64,000 nt of DNA from Thiomicrospira sp. WB1 (GTDB lineage Bacteria > Pseudomonadota > Gammaproteobacteria > Thiomicrospirales > Thiomicrospiraceae). Numbering within the stretch: position 1 is the stretch's first letter; every line of letters begins with the position of its first letter. Location: assembly GCF_001507535.1 (NCBI RefSeq), contig NZ_LQBN01000002.1, positions 496,001 to 560,000 on the forward strand, given 5' to 3'. This document shows, in pieces, positions 8,079-18,709 of this stretch. Position numbers and translations under genes: made by a program. The notes beneath the pieces were generated by a model. That model had not been told where the DNA came from and searched no databases. It saw only the letters and a program-made list of their open reading frames with translations.

Positions 8079-9452
8079 CTAATCATTCAACGCATAATAG
8101 GTCGCATCCTCTCGCTCGGGGCCGACCACCACCTCACCCCAAAGGTCATAGGCGTCGGCTGCGGTGATGCGCGCCTGAACAAAATCACCTGGTTCCAGGT
8201 CATACGCCTGTGGCAAAAACACCAAGCCGTCAATCTCCGGCGCATCCGCCTGTGATCGGGCAATGGCCCCCTCTTCATCCACTTCATCCACCAGCACTTG
8301 CAGCGTTTGGCCCACTTTTTCCTGCATTTTTTCGGCACTGATGCGCTGCTGCAACTGCATGAACCGGTCAAACCGATCCTGCTTGATGTCATCCGGCACT
8401 GGCTCGGCCAGATCATTGGCTACCGCGCCATCGACCGGTGAATACTGAAAACAACCCACCCGATCCAAACGAGCGGTTTCAATGAACTCCAACAGGTTCT
8501 GAAACTGGGCTTCGGTCTCGCCCGGAAAACCGACAATAAAAGTCGAACGAATCACCAGATCGGGCACTTCTTCCCGCCAGCGGTTGATCCGCTCCAGCAT
8601 TTTGTCCATATTGCCCGGACGTTTCATCGCCTTGAGAATCTCGGGATCGGCGTGTTGCAAAGGCATGTCAAGATACGGCAATATTTTGCCTTCGGCCATT
8701 AATGGCAGCACCTCTTCCACATTGGGGTAAGGATAGACATAATGCAAGCGCACCCAGACGTTGTCCGTCCCGCCAAGCTCGCCCAAGGCTTCGCTCAAAC
8801 CAAACATCGAGCTCTTGGTGGGCCGCCCCTCAGCAAAATCGGTTTTGTGTTTGACGTCCACGCCATAGGCGGCCGTATCCTGCGATACCACCAGAATTTC
8901 CTTGACCCCGGCCTCTTTCAGGCGTCGCGCTTCCGAGACGACTTCGCCCACCGGGCGACTCACCAGATTGCCACGCATGGAAGGGATAATGCAGAAGGTG
9001 CAGCGATGATTACAGCCCTCGGAGATTTTCAAATAGGCAAAGTGCCGCGGCGTCAATTTAACGCCCTGCGGCGGCACCAGATCCAGATAAGGGTTGTGCT
9101 CGGGAGGCGCCACCGCCTGATGCACGGCTTCCACCACCTGTTCATACGCCGCGGGCCCGGAAACGGCCAACACGTCCGGATGCACCGCCTCAATCACCCC
9201 GTCCTTGGCCCCCAGACAGCCGGTGACAATCACTTTGCCGTTTTCAACCAGGGCATCGCCGATGGTATTGAGCGATTCTTCCACCGCCGCATCAATGAAG
9301 CCGCAGGTGTTAACGATCACCGCATCCGCGCCCTCGTAATCATTGGTCAGATGATACCCTTCGCTTCGTAGCTGAGTGAGGATACGCTCTGAGTCAACCG
9401 TGGCTTTGGGGCAGCCCAGGCTGACAATGCCGATGGTCGGTTGGTGTGTCAT
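8079..9452 (-). CDS. rimO: Ribosomal protein S12 methylthiotransferase RimO
   Basis: A 457-residue radical-SAM enzyme that methylthiolates an Asp of ribosomal protein S12. The UPF0004 domain has three Cys for one [4Fe-4S] cluster (C14, C50, C79), the radical-SAM motif is C147-x3-C151-x2-C154, and a C-terminal TRAM domain starts near residue 385. [12 protein letters not shown] and [10 protein letters not shown] distinguish RimO from MiaB. AAGGAC lies upstream of the ATG. Between it and the sialidase-like gene is an ACCAGGCCTGGT palindrome. Confidence 0.96.
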   Translation of the reverse strand: MTHQPTIGIVSLGCPKATVDSERILTQLRSEGYHLTNDYEGADAVIVNTCGFIDAAVEESLNTIGDALVENGKVIVTGCLGAKDGVIEAVHPDVLAVSGPAAYEQVVEAVHQAVAPPEHNPYLDLVPPQGVKLTPRHFAYLKISEGCNHRCTFCIIPSMRGNLVSRPVGEVVSEARRLKEAGVKEILVVSQDTAAYGVDVKHKTDFAEGRPTKSSMFGLSEALGELGGTDNVWVRLHYVYPYPNVEEVLPLMAEGKILPYLDMPLQHADPEILKAMKRPGNMDKMLERINRWREEVPDLVIRSTFIVGFPGETEAQFQNLLEFIETARLDRVGCFQYSPVDGAVANDLAEPVPDDIKQDRFDRFMQLQQRISAEKMQEKVGQTLQVLVDEVDEEGAIARSQADAPEIDGLVFLPQAYDLEPGDFVQARITAADAYDLWGEVVVGPEREDATYYALND

Positions 9453-9489
9453 AAATGTCCTTTTTTGGTGTCTGTCGAAGTGCTTTTTT

Positions 9490-9501
9490 ACCAGGCCTGG
9501 T
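9490..9501. repeat. Iterated palindrome ACCAGGCCTGGT, copy 2 (intergenic)
   Basis: Exact copy between rimO and the sialidase-like gene. On the minus strand its first base is the last base of the sialidase-like stop codon (TAA-CCAGGCCTGG). A run of six T precedes it on the plus strand. Confidence 0.9.
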
Positions 9502-10607
9502 TAGTTTTGCAGCAACATGGCTTCATCCATTGTCAGTTTCAGACCGCTTTGCATGGTGTCGATCCAGATGTGACCGGGACGTTGCTCAAAGGCACGTGGG
9601 TAGGCAAGCCAGGCACCCTGACAATAGGCCAGTGTCACCGGATCGGTCCAGCTCTGAGCGTCGTCATCGCTCAGACGAGCCACCAGTTCGGCCCGATACC
9701 AGGACGCGGTGCGTTGTGAAAACTGACCACTGATGCGTGCCGCCGATTCGCCGCTGCTCGGGCGCAGCGGATTATACAACATCAGAATGCGACCGCTTTG
9801 CAGGCGCAACAGGTAGGCCGGTGAGCTGCTGGCGGTCATGCCGGGTTCCATGTGGGTCCAGGTCAACCCCTCGTCTTCGGAGTAGGCATTGTAAAACCAG
9901 TCATGATTGGTACGAAGGCAGTACCAGAGACGCCCGTCTTTGAGCGGCAGCAAACAGCCTTCATAAACGCCGTCATGATGGCCCTGCCCACCCAGATCGA
10001 TCCAATTGCTGGCCTGCCAGCTGTGCCCGTCATCATCCGATACGTAGCTGAGGCTGTAGTGACGGCCTGCGGTGTAATCCAGATTTTGAGCCGACAGCAC
10101 CAGCCGCCCGCTCGCGGTCTGCACCAGACTAAAGCTGGCGCCGCAATAGCCGGTTTGAATGGTCTGGGGCTCGGACCAGGTGCGTCCATGGTCCTCACTG
10201 CGCATCACACACAACGGCAGCCTAGTGTTACGCGTCGGCCGATTCTTACTTTTCAACCAACGAAAATGCGCCTGCGCCGTGTTCAAGAAAGCCAGCACAA
10301 CGGTCCCGGAACGCGTTACCGCCAGACTGTGTGTGGGCTGAACCTTGAACGCGCCCTGCTCGGAAAACAAAGAGACACGCTGCCAGGTTCGGCCTTCATC
10401 CGATGACCGATGCGCCGACCATTCGGACACCCGCAACAAAGCCCCATCCTGAGTTCGCACAAAATGACCACTGCCTTCAACAGAGAGGGGCGAGGTCTCA
10501 GGGTGTCGATACACCGGGGCGTCCGTTTTGGGCGCAAGCGCAAACTCCAGAGTGATCGAATCATCCTTAATCAGATGCGGCATCGCCGCCAGCACAGCAT
10601 CACTCAT
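9501..10607 (-). CDS. Sialidase-like (BNR/Asp-box) protein without signal peptide
   Basis: A 368-residue six-bladed propeller candidate. Five Asp-box motifs (S-x-D-x-G-x-T-W type) are visible: SSDEGRTW, RSEDHGRTW, SDDDGHSW, SEDEGLTW and the degenerate SDDDAQSW. This is the exo-sialidase/neuraminidase fold. There is no signal peptide, so it appears cytoplasmic. Arg residues that could bind carboxylate occur (FVRTQDG, WLAYPRAFEQRPG), but the triad cannot be verified. The ATG at 10607 follows the hemJ stop after one base; a TTG seven codons upstream is an alternative. The substrate is unknown, and no sialic-acid genes accompany it. Confidence 0.7.
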   Translation of the reverse strand: MSDAVLAAMPHLIKDDSITLEFALAPKTDAPVYRHPETSPLSVEGSGHFVRTQDGALLRVSEWSAHRSSDEGRTWQRVSLFSEQGAFKVQPTHSLAVTRSGTVVLAFLNTAQAHFRWLKSKNRPTRNTRLPLCVMRSEDHGRTWSEPQTIQTGYCGASFSLVQTASGRLVLSAQNLDYTAGRHYSLSYVSDDDGHSWQASNWIDLGGQGHHDGVYEGCLLPLKDGRLWYCLRTNHDWFYNAYSEDEGLTWTHMEPGMTASSSPAYLLRLQSGRILMLYNPLRPSSGESAARISGQFSQRTASWYRAELVARLSDDDAQSWTDPVTLAYCQGAWLAYPRAFEQRPGHIWIDTMQSGLKLTMDEAMLLQN

Positions 10608-10608
10608 A

Positions 10609-11031
10609 TCAGAACGGCTTGATTTCAACCAGAATCAGAATCACGATGGTCAGCAGCAACGGAATTTCGTTGGCCCAACGGTAATAAATCCCGGAGTGAT
10701 CCAAGTGCCCGGCTTGCATTTCTTTCATTCGGCGCTTGGTCCACAGGTGGTACGCCAGCATAAGAATCACAAACACAATCTTGGCGTGTAGCCAGCCCAT
10801 GCCCTCGGCCATTGGAAAGTACGCCAGCCACAGCCAAATGCCGGTGCCGATGGCAATCATCATCATAATGGTCATAAATTTATACAGCTTCTCAGCCATA
10901 ATTGCCAGACGACGCACGTCCTCCCCGGCGGCCTGCCCTTCGACATAGTGCACAAAAATCCGCGGCAGATAAAAAATCCCGGCCATCCAAGCCATCACAA
11001 ACAGAATATGAAACGTTTTCAGCCAAAGCAT
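10609..11031 (-). CDS. hemJ: Protoporphyrinogen IX oxidase HemJ
   Basis: A 140-residue protein with four membrane helices. LKTFHILFVMAWMAGIFYLPRIFVHY is the HemJ signature (quoted here as LKTFHILFVMAW and GIFYLPRIFVHY), with the conserved His8 and a conserved Lys in WLHAKIVFV. HemJ converts protoporphyrinogen IX to protoporphyrin IX in the heme pathway at the inner membrane, passing electrons to the respiratory chain. It is cotranscribed with the sialidase-like gene one base downstream and divergent from slyD. Confidence 0.88.
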   Translation of the reverse strand: MLWLKTFHILFVMAWMAGIFYLPRIFVHYVEGQAAGEDVRRLAIMAEKLYKFMTIMMMIAIGTGIWLWLAYFPMAEGMGWLHAKIVFVILMLAYHLWTKRRMKEMQAGHLDHSGIYYRWANEIPLLLTIVILILVEIKPF

Positions 11032-11050
11032 TGAGATGTGTCTCCATGGT

Positions 11051-11079
11051 TATACATCGTTATTGAGAACCTGTATGAT
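11051..11079 (+). promoter_or_regulatory. Candidate sigma-70 promoter for slyD
   Basis: TATACA at 11051-11056 and TATGAT at 11074-11079 are spaced by 17 bases, 35 bases before the slyD start and inside the divergent gap with hemJ. The -35 matches four of six consensus bases. Confidence 0.5.
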
Positions 11080-11113
11080 ACCGACTCCATTGATAAAAAG
11101 AAGGACCTCCAAC

Positions 11114-11608
11114 ATGAAAATTGCACAAGACACGGTCGGCCAGATCCATTATTCCTTGACCGATGCCGAAGGCAACCTGATTGACAAATCCCAGGGCGAG
11201 CCACTGGCCTACCTGCACGGTCATTCCAACCTGATTCCCGGCCTGGAAAAAGAACTGGAAGGCAAAGCGGCTGGCGATCAGTTCAGCGCGACCATTCCCG
11301 CTGCCGAAGCCTATGGCGAAGTCATGGACGAAATGATTCAGGCCGGTGTGCCCAAAAACCTGTTCCAGGGCGTCGACAACCTGGAAGTCGGCATGCGTTT
11401 TGAAGCGCAAACCGAACAAGGCCCTCAATCCGTTGCCATCGCCTCCATCGAAGACGAAACCGTGACCGTGGATGCCAACCACCCGCTGGCGGGCAAAGAC
11501 CTGACCTTTGAAATTGAAGTGGTGGACGTGCGAGCGGCCAACGACGAAGAAATCGAACACGGCCATGCTCACGGCGCTGGCGGTGTACAGCACGAAGAAG
11601 AAGCCTGA
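11114..11608 (+). CDS. slyD: SlyD-type FKBP peptidyl-prolyl isomerase
   Basis: A 164-residue cytoplasmic prolyl isomerase and chaperone. The FKBP domain (LIDKSQGEPLAYLHG, LIPGLEKELEGKAAGD) is split by the insert-in-flap domain, about residues 70-120, and the chain ends with a short His-rich metal-binding tail (HGHAHGAGGVQH). SlyD-like proteins also deliver nickel in some bacteria. The ATG at 11114 is chosen because GAAGGACC precedes it and the sequence MKIAQDTVG matches the family start; an earlier in-frame codon has no support. A 32-bp perfect palindrome follows the stop. Confidence 0.93.
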   Translation: MKIAQDTVGQIHYSLTDAEGNLIDKSQGEPLAYLHGHSNLIPGLEKELEGKAAGDQFSATIPAAEAYGEVMDEMIQAGVPKNLFQGVDNLEVGMRFEAQTEQGPQSVAIASIEDETVTVDANHPLAGKDLTFEIEVVDVRAANDEEIEHGHAHGAGGVQHEEEA

Positions 11609-11629
11609 ACCCTCAGCGCTTGATTCCAA

Positions 11630-11661
11630 TGGTTTTTTAACCAGGCCTGGTTAAAAAACCA
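11630..11661. repeat. Extended 32-bp palindrome containing ACCAGGCCTGGT, copy 3
   Basis: The core is at 11640-11651. Symmetry extends without mismatch through A/T tracts and GG/CC on both sides to 32 bp. It sits between the convergent slyD and ycgN stops. If transcribed it can form a hairpin with a GGCC loop, but the stem is flanked by A rather than U, unlike a standard terminator. Confidence 0.9.
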
Positions 11662-11673
11662 ATCCCATCCGAC

Positions 11674-12144
11674 CTAATCTGGGTCCGGAATCACATAATC
11701 CTCATAATCCAATCCCGGCTGGTCCACCACCACCGCAATGCCATGCAATCCCTGATGCGCCTGCTTCACCGAACGGCGATCCCCTGTCTTTAACGGATGC
11801 CACTTGGGCAAATCCCGGCCCTGCGCCACACATCGATAGCCACAGGTATCCGGCAACCAGTCAAATTGCTCGACTCTTTCCGGTGTCAAAGCGACACAGC
11901 CCGGCACATTGACCGACCGGTTGGCATAATCCGAACAGGCCGCCGTCTCGGGATCGGACCATTCACACACCACACGGGTATACACCAACTCGCCCGTGTC
12001 TTCGTCTTCCAACTTGGTCAGACAGCACAAGCCACAGCCATCACACAGCGATTCCCACTGCTGGGGGCTCATTTCCGTCAAAGACAACCGCTGCCAAAAA
12101 GGACGTTGAGGGGCAGGGTCAGATTTTTTCGAACAAGAGGTCAT
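11674..12144 (-). CDS. YcgN-family (UPF0260) cysteine-cluster protein
   Basis: A 156-residue soluble protein. The motif CDGCGLCC (residues 34-41) is the mark of the YkgJ/YcgN Cys-cluster family, thought to bind zinc or an iron-sulfur centre. Further conserved Cys are in RVVCEWSD, TAACSDYANR and the C-terminal DTCGYRCV. LTPERVEQFDWLPDTC is typical of the YcgN branch. The molecular role is not known. It is convergent to slyD, with a palindrome between the two stops. Confidence 0.85.
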   Translation of the reverse strand: MTSCSKKSDPAPQRPFWQRLSLTEMSPQQWESLCDGCGLCCLTKLEDEDTGELVYTRVVCEWSDPETAACSDYANRSVNVPGCVALTPERVEQFDWLPDTCGYRCVAQGRDLPKWHPLKTGDRRSVKQAHQGLHGIAVVVDQPGLDYEDYVIPDPD

Positions 12145-12265
12145 GACTATCTCTTTTTATTTCAATGGCTTGCATGTCTTTTTATTTTGGCACAGTTATT
12201 GATGTGTATTCCCTGAAAAGCCCAAACTCGTCAAAGAATTGACACAGTCACACAAGGAGCGTTTT

Positions 12266-12721
12266 ATGGGTCAGAAAATGGACACATCACAAAAAGTCGT
12301 CACCTGTCTGGACTATATTGATCAGCGTCTGGAAGACACGTCCGAACAAACCATTCAGATTGCAGAGATGATCATCGACGACATCAAAGAACTCACCGCC
12401 GGCTACCCGCAGGCATTGAAAGACAACAATCTGCAGGCGCATGCCGACAAAGTGCGCGACACCCAAATGAAATGGGTCAATCAGTTGCAGGACATCATTC
12501 TGGAGCAAACGCAGCGTGACTTGAATGGTCAGGTGATTCAGGCGTTGCAGAAATTCGCACAGAACCTGAACCAGACACAACCGCACCCGCAGCTGGACTT
12601 TGACCTACCTAGTGTCGTGCAACGTCGGGACGAGAATCTGGCACACGAATATCTGACTCAGGATGAAATCGAGTTGTTGATGGCCGCTGACAACGCACCG
12701 GCCCAGTCCATGCATCACTGA
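12266..12721 (+). CDS. Minimal CheZ-like protein (putative CheY-P phosphatase)
   Basis: A 151-residue, almost wholly helical protein. Residues 83-98 read QRDLNGQVIQALQKFA, close to the CheZ active-site helix (QDLTGQVI in E. coli, whose catalytic Asp and Gln fall at D85 and Q89 here). The C-terminus carries LTQDEIELLM at 130-139, like the CheY-binding peptide at the start of FliM (LSQDEIDALL) and functionally like the C-terminal CheY-binding helix of CheZ. It is much shorter than E. coli CheZ (214 residues). AAGGAGC lies 6 bases before the ATG. The assignment is inferred from motifs; a structural role in the flagellar switch is the alternative. Confidence 0.6.
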   Translation: MGQKMDTSQKVVTCLDYIDQRLEDTSEQTIQIAEMIIDDIKELTAGYPQALKDNNLQAHADKVRDTQMKWVNQLQDIILEQTQRDLNGQVIQALQKFAQNLNQTQPHPQLDFDLPSVVQRRDENLAHEYLTQDEIELLMAADNAPAQSMHH

Positions 12722-12735
12722 GCGGCACGTTTTTG

Positions 12736-12747
12736 ACCAGGCCTGGT
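12736..12747. repeat. Iterated palindrome ACCAGGCCTGGT, copy 4 (intergenic)
   Basis: Exact copy between the convergent CheZ-like gene and secF. One base is shared with the secF stop codon (minus strand TAA-CCAGGCCTGG). On the plus strand it is followed by TTATTTTTT, so it could also act as a weak terminator in that direction. Confidence 0.9.
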
Positions 12748-13751
12748 TATTTTTTAGCCGAGGCCTCGGCTTCTCTGGCTTCGCGCTTGGCTTCTTCTTC
12801 CAGGAAAATCCGGTGCAATTCTTCTTCCTGCGCCGAGGCATCCTCGCCTTCTTTCACCGGTTTCATCAGATCTTCTTTGGACACACCCAGCGCCAACGCG
12901 ATGGAGCTGGCCACAAAGATCGACGAATAGGTCCCGACCAATACCCCGACGATCAAGGCCAAGGCAAACCCATAAATCACCTCGCCCCCAATCGCGATCA
13001 GTGCTGCCAACACCAGTAATGTGGTCAAAGAGGTCATAATGGTCCGAGCCAACATCTGGTTGATGGACAGATTGGTCACTTGCACCGGGGTGCCATCACG
13101 CACCGTGCGGAAATTTTCCCGCACCCGGTCAAACACAACGATGGTGTCGTTCAGCGAGTAACCGATCACCGCAAGGATCGCCGCGAGCACGGTCAGATCA
13201 AACTGAACCTGAGTCCAGGCAAATACCCCGACCGTAATGGTGACGTCATGCACCAGCGCCGCCACCGAGCCCAGCGAAAAACGAAACTCAAAACGCAGCG
13301 CCACATAGATCAGAACCCCGATCAGCGCATAAATCAATGACAAGGCCCCATCTTCGGTCAACTCATCCCCGACCTGCGGCCCGACAAACTCGACCCGACG
13401 CAGCTCAAAGGCATCCGAATGTTTCTCGGCCAACATGTCCATCACATTGTTGGAAATCTGAGCCGAGCTTTCTTCCGGGCGCGGGGCAATGCGAATCAAT
13501 ACCTCTTTGGCCGAGCCGAAATTCTGTACGGTGGCACGCTCATAACCGTTGTTCTGTAATGCCGCTCGAATTTCATCGACTTCGGCCGCCTCTTCATAGG
13601 CCAGTTCCACCAGCGTACCGCCAGTGAAATCAATGCCAAAATTCAACCCCTTGATCGCCACACCGGCAATTGAGGCAACCAGCAACAACAGGGACAGAAC
13701 CAGTGCCTGCCCTCGAAACCGCATAAAATTGTAACGTTCTTCGTTTTGCAC
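12747..13751 (-). CDS. secF: Protein translocase subunit SecF
   Basis: A 334-residue inner-membrane RND-type subunit which, with SecD and YajC, uses the proton gradient to pull proteins through SecYEG. Visible are the N-terminal helix, GLNFGIDFTGGTLVEL, and the transmembrane motif VIGYSLNDTIVVFDRVREN. The chain ends in a charged extension of about 35 residues rich in Glu, Lys and Ala beyond the last helix. It lies 85 bases after secD in the same direction and shares its stop region with a palindrome. Confidence 0.97.
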   Translation of the reverse strand: MQNEERYNFMRFRGQALVLSLLLLVASIAGVAIKGLNFGIDFTGGTLVELAYEEAAEVDEIRAALQNNGYERATVQNFGSAKEVLIRIAPRPEESSAQISNNVMDMLAEKHSDAFELRRVEFVGPQVGDELTEDGALSLIYALIGVLIYVALRFEFRFSLGSVAALVHDVTITVGVFAWTQVQFDLTVLAAILAVIGYSLNDTIVVFDRVRENFRTVRDGTPVQVTNLSINQMLARTIMTSLTTLLVLAALIAIGGEVIYGFALALIVGVLVGTYSSIFVASSIALALGVSKEDLMKPVKEGEDASAQEEELHRIFLEEEAKREAREAEASAKK

Positions 13752-13836
13752 GAACCCATTCCTTTCATTGCTCGGCGCCTGTCACAGGCCCCGAAAAAAT
13801 GCATGACAGATGCGCCGGGGGAAGCCCCTCAGCGCA

Positions 13837-15714
13837 TCAGATCGATAATTTCTGTACCGGTTTGTTGCCATAAAGCACATTGATCACAGCGCGCGTGCCC
13901 AAAATGGCAGTGAACATGGACGTCAGGATCCCGATGCTCAAGGTGATGGCAAAGCCTTTGATCGGCCCGGTGCCGAAACTGAACAGCACAATCGCCGCCA
14001 GCAACGTGGTGATGTTGGCATCCGCGATGGTCACAAAGGCCTTTTCGTAACCGGCGTGAATCGCAGTCTGTATCGACGAGTGACGCAATTCCTCCCGAAT
14101 GCGCTCAAAAATCAGTACATTGGCGTCAACCGCCATCCCCACGGTCAATACAATCCCGGCAATGCCTGGCAATGTCAGCGTGGCCTGCAGCAGCGACAGC
14201 ACCGCCACAATGATCACCAGATTCAGCGTCAACGCCACATTGGCCACCAGGCCAAACACTTTATAACGCATCGCCATCACCACCAGCACCAGGGCAAAGC
14301 CGATCACCACGGAAAGGAAGCCCTGATTGATGTTGTCCTGCCCCATGCTCGGGCCAATGGTGCGCTCTTCGACGATTTCCATGGGGGCGGCCAACGCCCC
14401 GGCGCGTAACAGCAGCGCCAGATCCTGTGCTTCCTGCGGACTGTCCAGCCCCGTGATCTGGAAGCGGTTGGCAAACTGGCCGCGGATCACCGCCGCATTG
14501 ATCACATCTTTGGTGGTGGTGCGTTTTTTGATGGTTTCGCCGTCTTTTTCAATCGTGTCCACTCGGTTTTCAATGAACACCACCGCCATGCGGTTGCCGA
14601 TGTTGTCCTTGGTGGTGGCCAGCATTTTTCGGCCCCCGGCCCCATCCAGCGTGACCGAGACTTGCGGCGAGCCCGCTTCCTGATCAATCCCGGATTTGGC
14701 GTCGATCACGTTGTCGCCACTGACGATAATGCTACGCTTGAGCAAAATCGGGCGGCCATCCCGGAAGTGATACAGGCGTGCCCCATTCGGCGCATAGCCG
14801 GTTCGTTCGGCTCGACGGGCATCGCCCTTTTCCTCCACCAGACGGAACTCAAGGGTTGCGGTGGCTCCCAGAATCTCTTTGGCTTTGGCCGTGTCCTGAA
14901 CACCGGGCAACTGCACCACGATCCGACGATCGCCCTGCTGCTGTATGACCGGCTCGGCCACGCCCAATTCATTGATACGGTTGCGCAGGGTGGTAATATT
15001 CTGCTTCAAGGCGTATTTGCGTGTCTCAGACTTGACCTGTGCCAGCAGCGGCAAAGCAATTTCCCCGGTTTCCTCATTCGCTCGAGGCTCGAAGGTCTGA
15101 GGAAATTCCGCTGCAATCACATTCAACGTCTGCGTCACCTCTTCGGGGTTGCGTAAACGCAGCAACAAACGATCGGATTTGTGTGTCAGCCCAAGATAAC
15201 GGATGCGCTCTTCTCGCAAAACCGATTTCAATTCATCCACATACCGTTCATAGGTTTTGGACAGCGCCGCTTCCATGTCGACGTCCATCAGGAAATGAAC
15301 CCCGCCGCGCAAATCCAGCCCCAGATACATTGGCTGTGCACCCAGCGCACTGAGAAAATCCGGCGTCGCCGGTGCCAGGTTCAACGCCACCACAGCCTGA
15401 CGCCCCAGCGTCTCTTTCAGCAGTGACCGCGCCTTTAATTGATCGTCTGTGGAATGAAAACGCAACAGAAACTGCTCAGGCTGGCGTTCAAACGCCTTGG
15501 GCTCGATGCCGGCCTGTGAAAGCGTGGCATTGATCTGATCCACGGTGGACTGGTCAAATTCAACCGTTTTGACGGGAGAAACCTGGACCGCGGGGTCATC
15601 CCCAAACAGGTTGGGCGCCGCATAAATGGCACTGAGCGTAATCGCTGCGGCCAGGAGCAGATATTTCCATATCGGATAGGTGTTGCTGATGACTTTTTGT
15701 CTGGATTCAAACAT
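13837..15714 (-). CDS. secD: Protein translocase subunit SecD
   Basis: A 625-residue partner of SecF with an N-terminal helix, a large periplasmic P1 domain and five C-terminal helices. Family motifs include LGLDLRGGVHFLMDVD, RNRINELGVAEPVIQQQG, and VGMAVDANVLIFERIREEL with the Asp used in proton-driven movement. It follows yajC after 132 bases that contain a strong terminator, so expression may depend on readthrough or a separate promoter. Confidence 0.97.
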   Translation of the reverse strand: MFESRQKVISNTYPIWKYLLLAAAITLSAIYAAPNLFGDDPAVQVSPVKTVEFDQSTVDQINATLSQAGIEPKAFERQPEQFLLRFHSTDDQLKARSLLKETLGRQAVVALNLAPATPDFLSALGAQPMYLGLDLRGGVHFLMDVDMEAALSKTYERYVDELKSVLREERIRYLGLTHKSDRLLLRLRNPEEVTQTLNVIAAEFPQTFEPRANEETGEIALPLLAQVKSETRKYALKQNITTLRNRINELGVAEPVIQQQGDRRIVVQLPGVQDTAKAKEILGATATLEFRLVEEKGDARRAERTGYAPNGARLYHFRDGRPILLKRSIIVSGDNVIDAKSGIDQEAGSPQVSVTLDGAGGRKMLATTKDNIGNRMAVVFIENRVDTIEKDGETIKKRTTTKDVINAAVIRGQFANRFQITGLDSPQEAQDLALLLRAGALAAPMEIVEERTIGPSMGQDNINQGFLSVVIGFALVLVVMAMRYKVFGLVANVALTLNLVIIVAVLSLLQATLTLPGIAGIVLTVGMAVDANVLIFERIREELRHSSIQTAIHAGYEKAFVTIADANITTLLAAIVLFSFGTGPIKGFAITLSIGILTSMFTAILGTRAVINVLYGNKPVQKLSI

Positions 15715-15788
15715 CTTGGATTACCATTGCCTGCCAGGCAGGCCATACGAAAGAAACCGCGCCGAGGCCGGTGCGGTGTGCTTTAAAC

Positions 15789-15827
15789 AAAAAAGGGCCG
15801 GGTATGACGGCGTCACAACCCTGCCCT
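15789..15827 (-). terminator. Terminator or attenuator between yajC and secD
   Basis: Minus-strand hairpin with outer stem AGGGC/GCCCT (15827-15823 with 15798-15794) and an inner TGAC/GTCA stem, followed by six T. It starts 20 bases after the yajC stop and lies inside the normally continuous yajC-secD-secF unit. Confidence 0.8.
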
Positions 15828-15846
15828 AACTTGCAAACGTTTCGAC

Positions 15847-16182
15847 TTACTCTGCCTGACCCTTCAGGGTTCCTTTCGGCAGTTCGCGTGCCACATTCTG
15901 ACGCTCGACCTTGACCGTCACATTGGGCGCGATTTCCAAGTCAATAAAGCTTTCATCCAGCTCACGAATTTTCCCGGCCAGACCACCGTACGTCACCACT
16001 TCCGCACCTTTTGACAAGGCTTCCACCAGTTTTTTGTGCTCTTTGACTTTTTTCTGTTGCGGACGGATCAACAGAAAATAAAAGACCACAAACAGCAAAA
16101 TCAGTGGAATCAGGGCTTCAAACCCACTGCCGGACGCGGCGGCTCCATTTTCTGCCATGGCATCGGAAATAAAAAAGCTCAT
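15847..16182 (-). CDS. yajC: Preprotein translocase accessory subunit YajC
   Basis: A 111-residue protein with a single membrane helix (ALIPLILLFVVFYFLLIRPQQKK, here given as LLFVVFYFLLIRPQQKK) and a short cytoplasmic domain with VVTYGGLAGKI. It is part of the SecDF-YajC complex. The ATG at 16182, preceded by AGAGGTG, is chosen over an in-frame codon 14 residues upstream. It lies between tgt and secD in the conserved export/queuosine cluster. Confidence 0.93.
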   Translation of the reverse strand: MSFFISDAMAENGAAASGSGFEALIPLILLFVVFYFLLIRPQQKKVKEHKKLVEALSKGAEVVTYGGLAGKIRELDESFIDLEIAPNVTVKVERQNVARELPKGTLKGQAE

Positions 16183-16286
16183 TGTTACACCTCTTCTTAT
16201 CAAAAGTTCGCAATATTGTGGCACAAAGCGGCCACAAATTCTAAAAATATTATCCGCTCCCTGCGGACGGACTGAAAGCCCCGGCT

Positions 16287-18535
<2,249 letters not shown>

Positions 18536-18636
18536 GACGCACTCCTGTTGAAACCGTTGAGATCGCGGCATTATATCGCAAACCGCGCGGCAGAACACCC
18601 GCAGGCCCAAGCAAACAACCGGTCTCTTGAAAAATA

Positions 18637-18648
18637 ACCAGGCCTGGT
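18637..18648. repeat. Iterated palindrome ACCAGGCCTGGT, copy 5 (intergenic)
   Basis: Exact copy in the divergent gap between queA and the DUF3087 gene, so upstream of both. The flanks are A/T-rich (AAAATA before, CAAAAG after). It is the only exact intergenic copy not near a stop codon of an adjacent gene. Confidence 0.9.
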
Positions 18649-18709
18649 CAAAAGCATGATCGAAGTTGCTAAAATACCGACAGCCTAGATAAAGACAAAG
18701 GACGACCCT

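Noticed and set aside
11630-11661. The long palindrome read as an ordinary rho-independent terminator
   Set aside because: The GC core is at the centre and the T tract precedes it in either direction; a normal terminator has a GC stem with U directly after. It may still affect 3' ends, so it is reported as a repeat.
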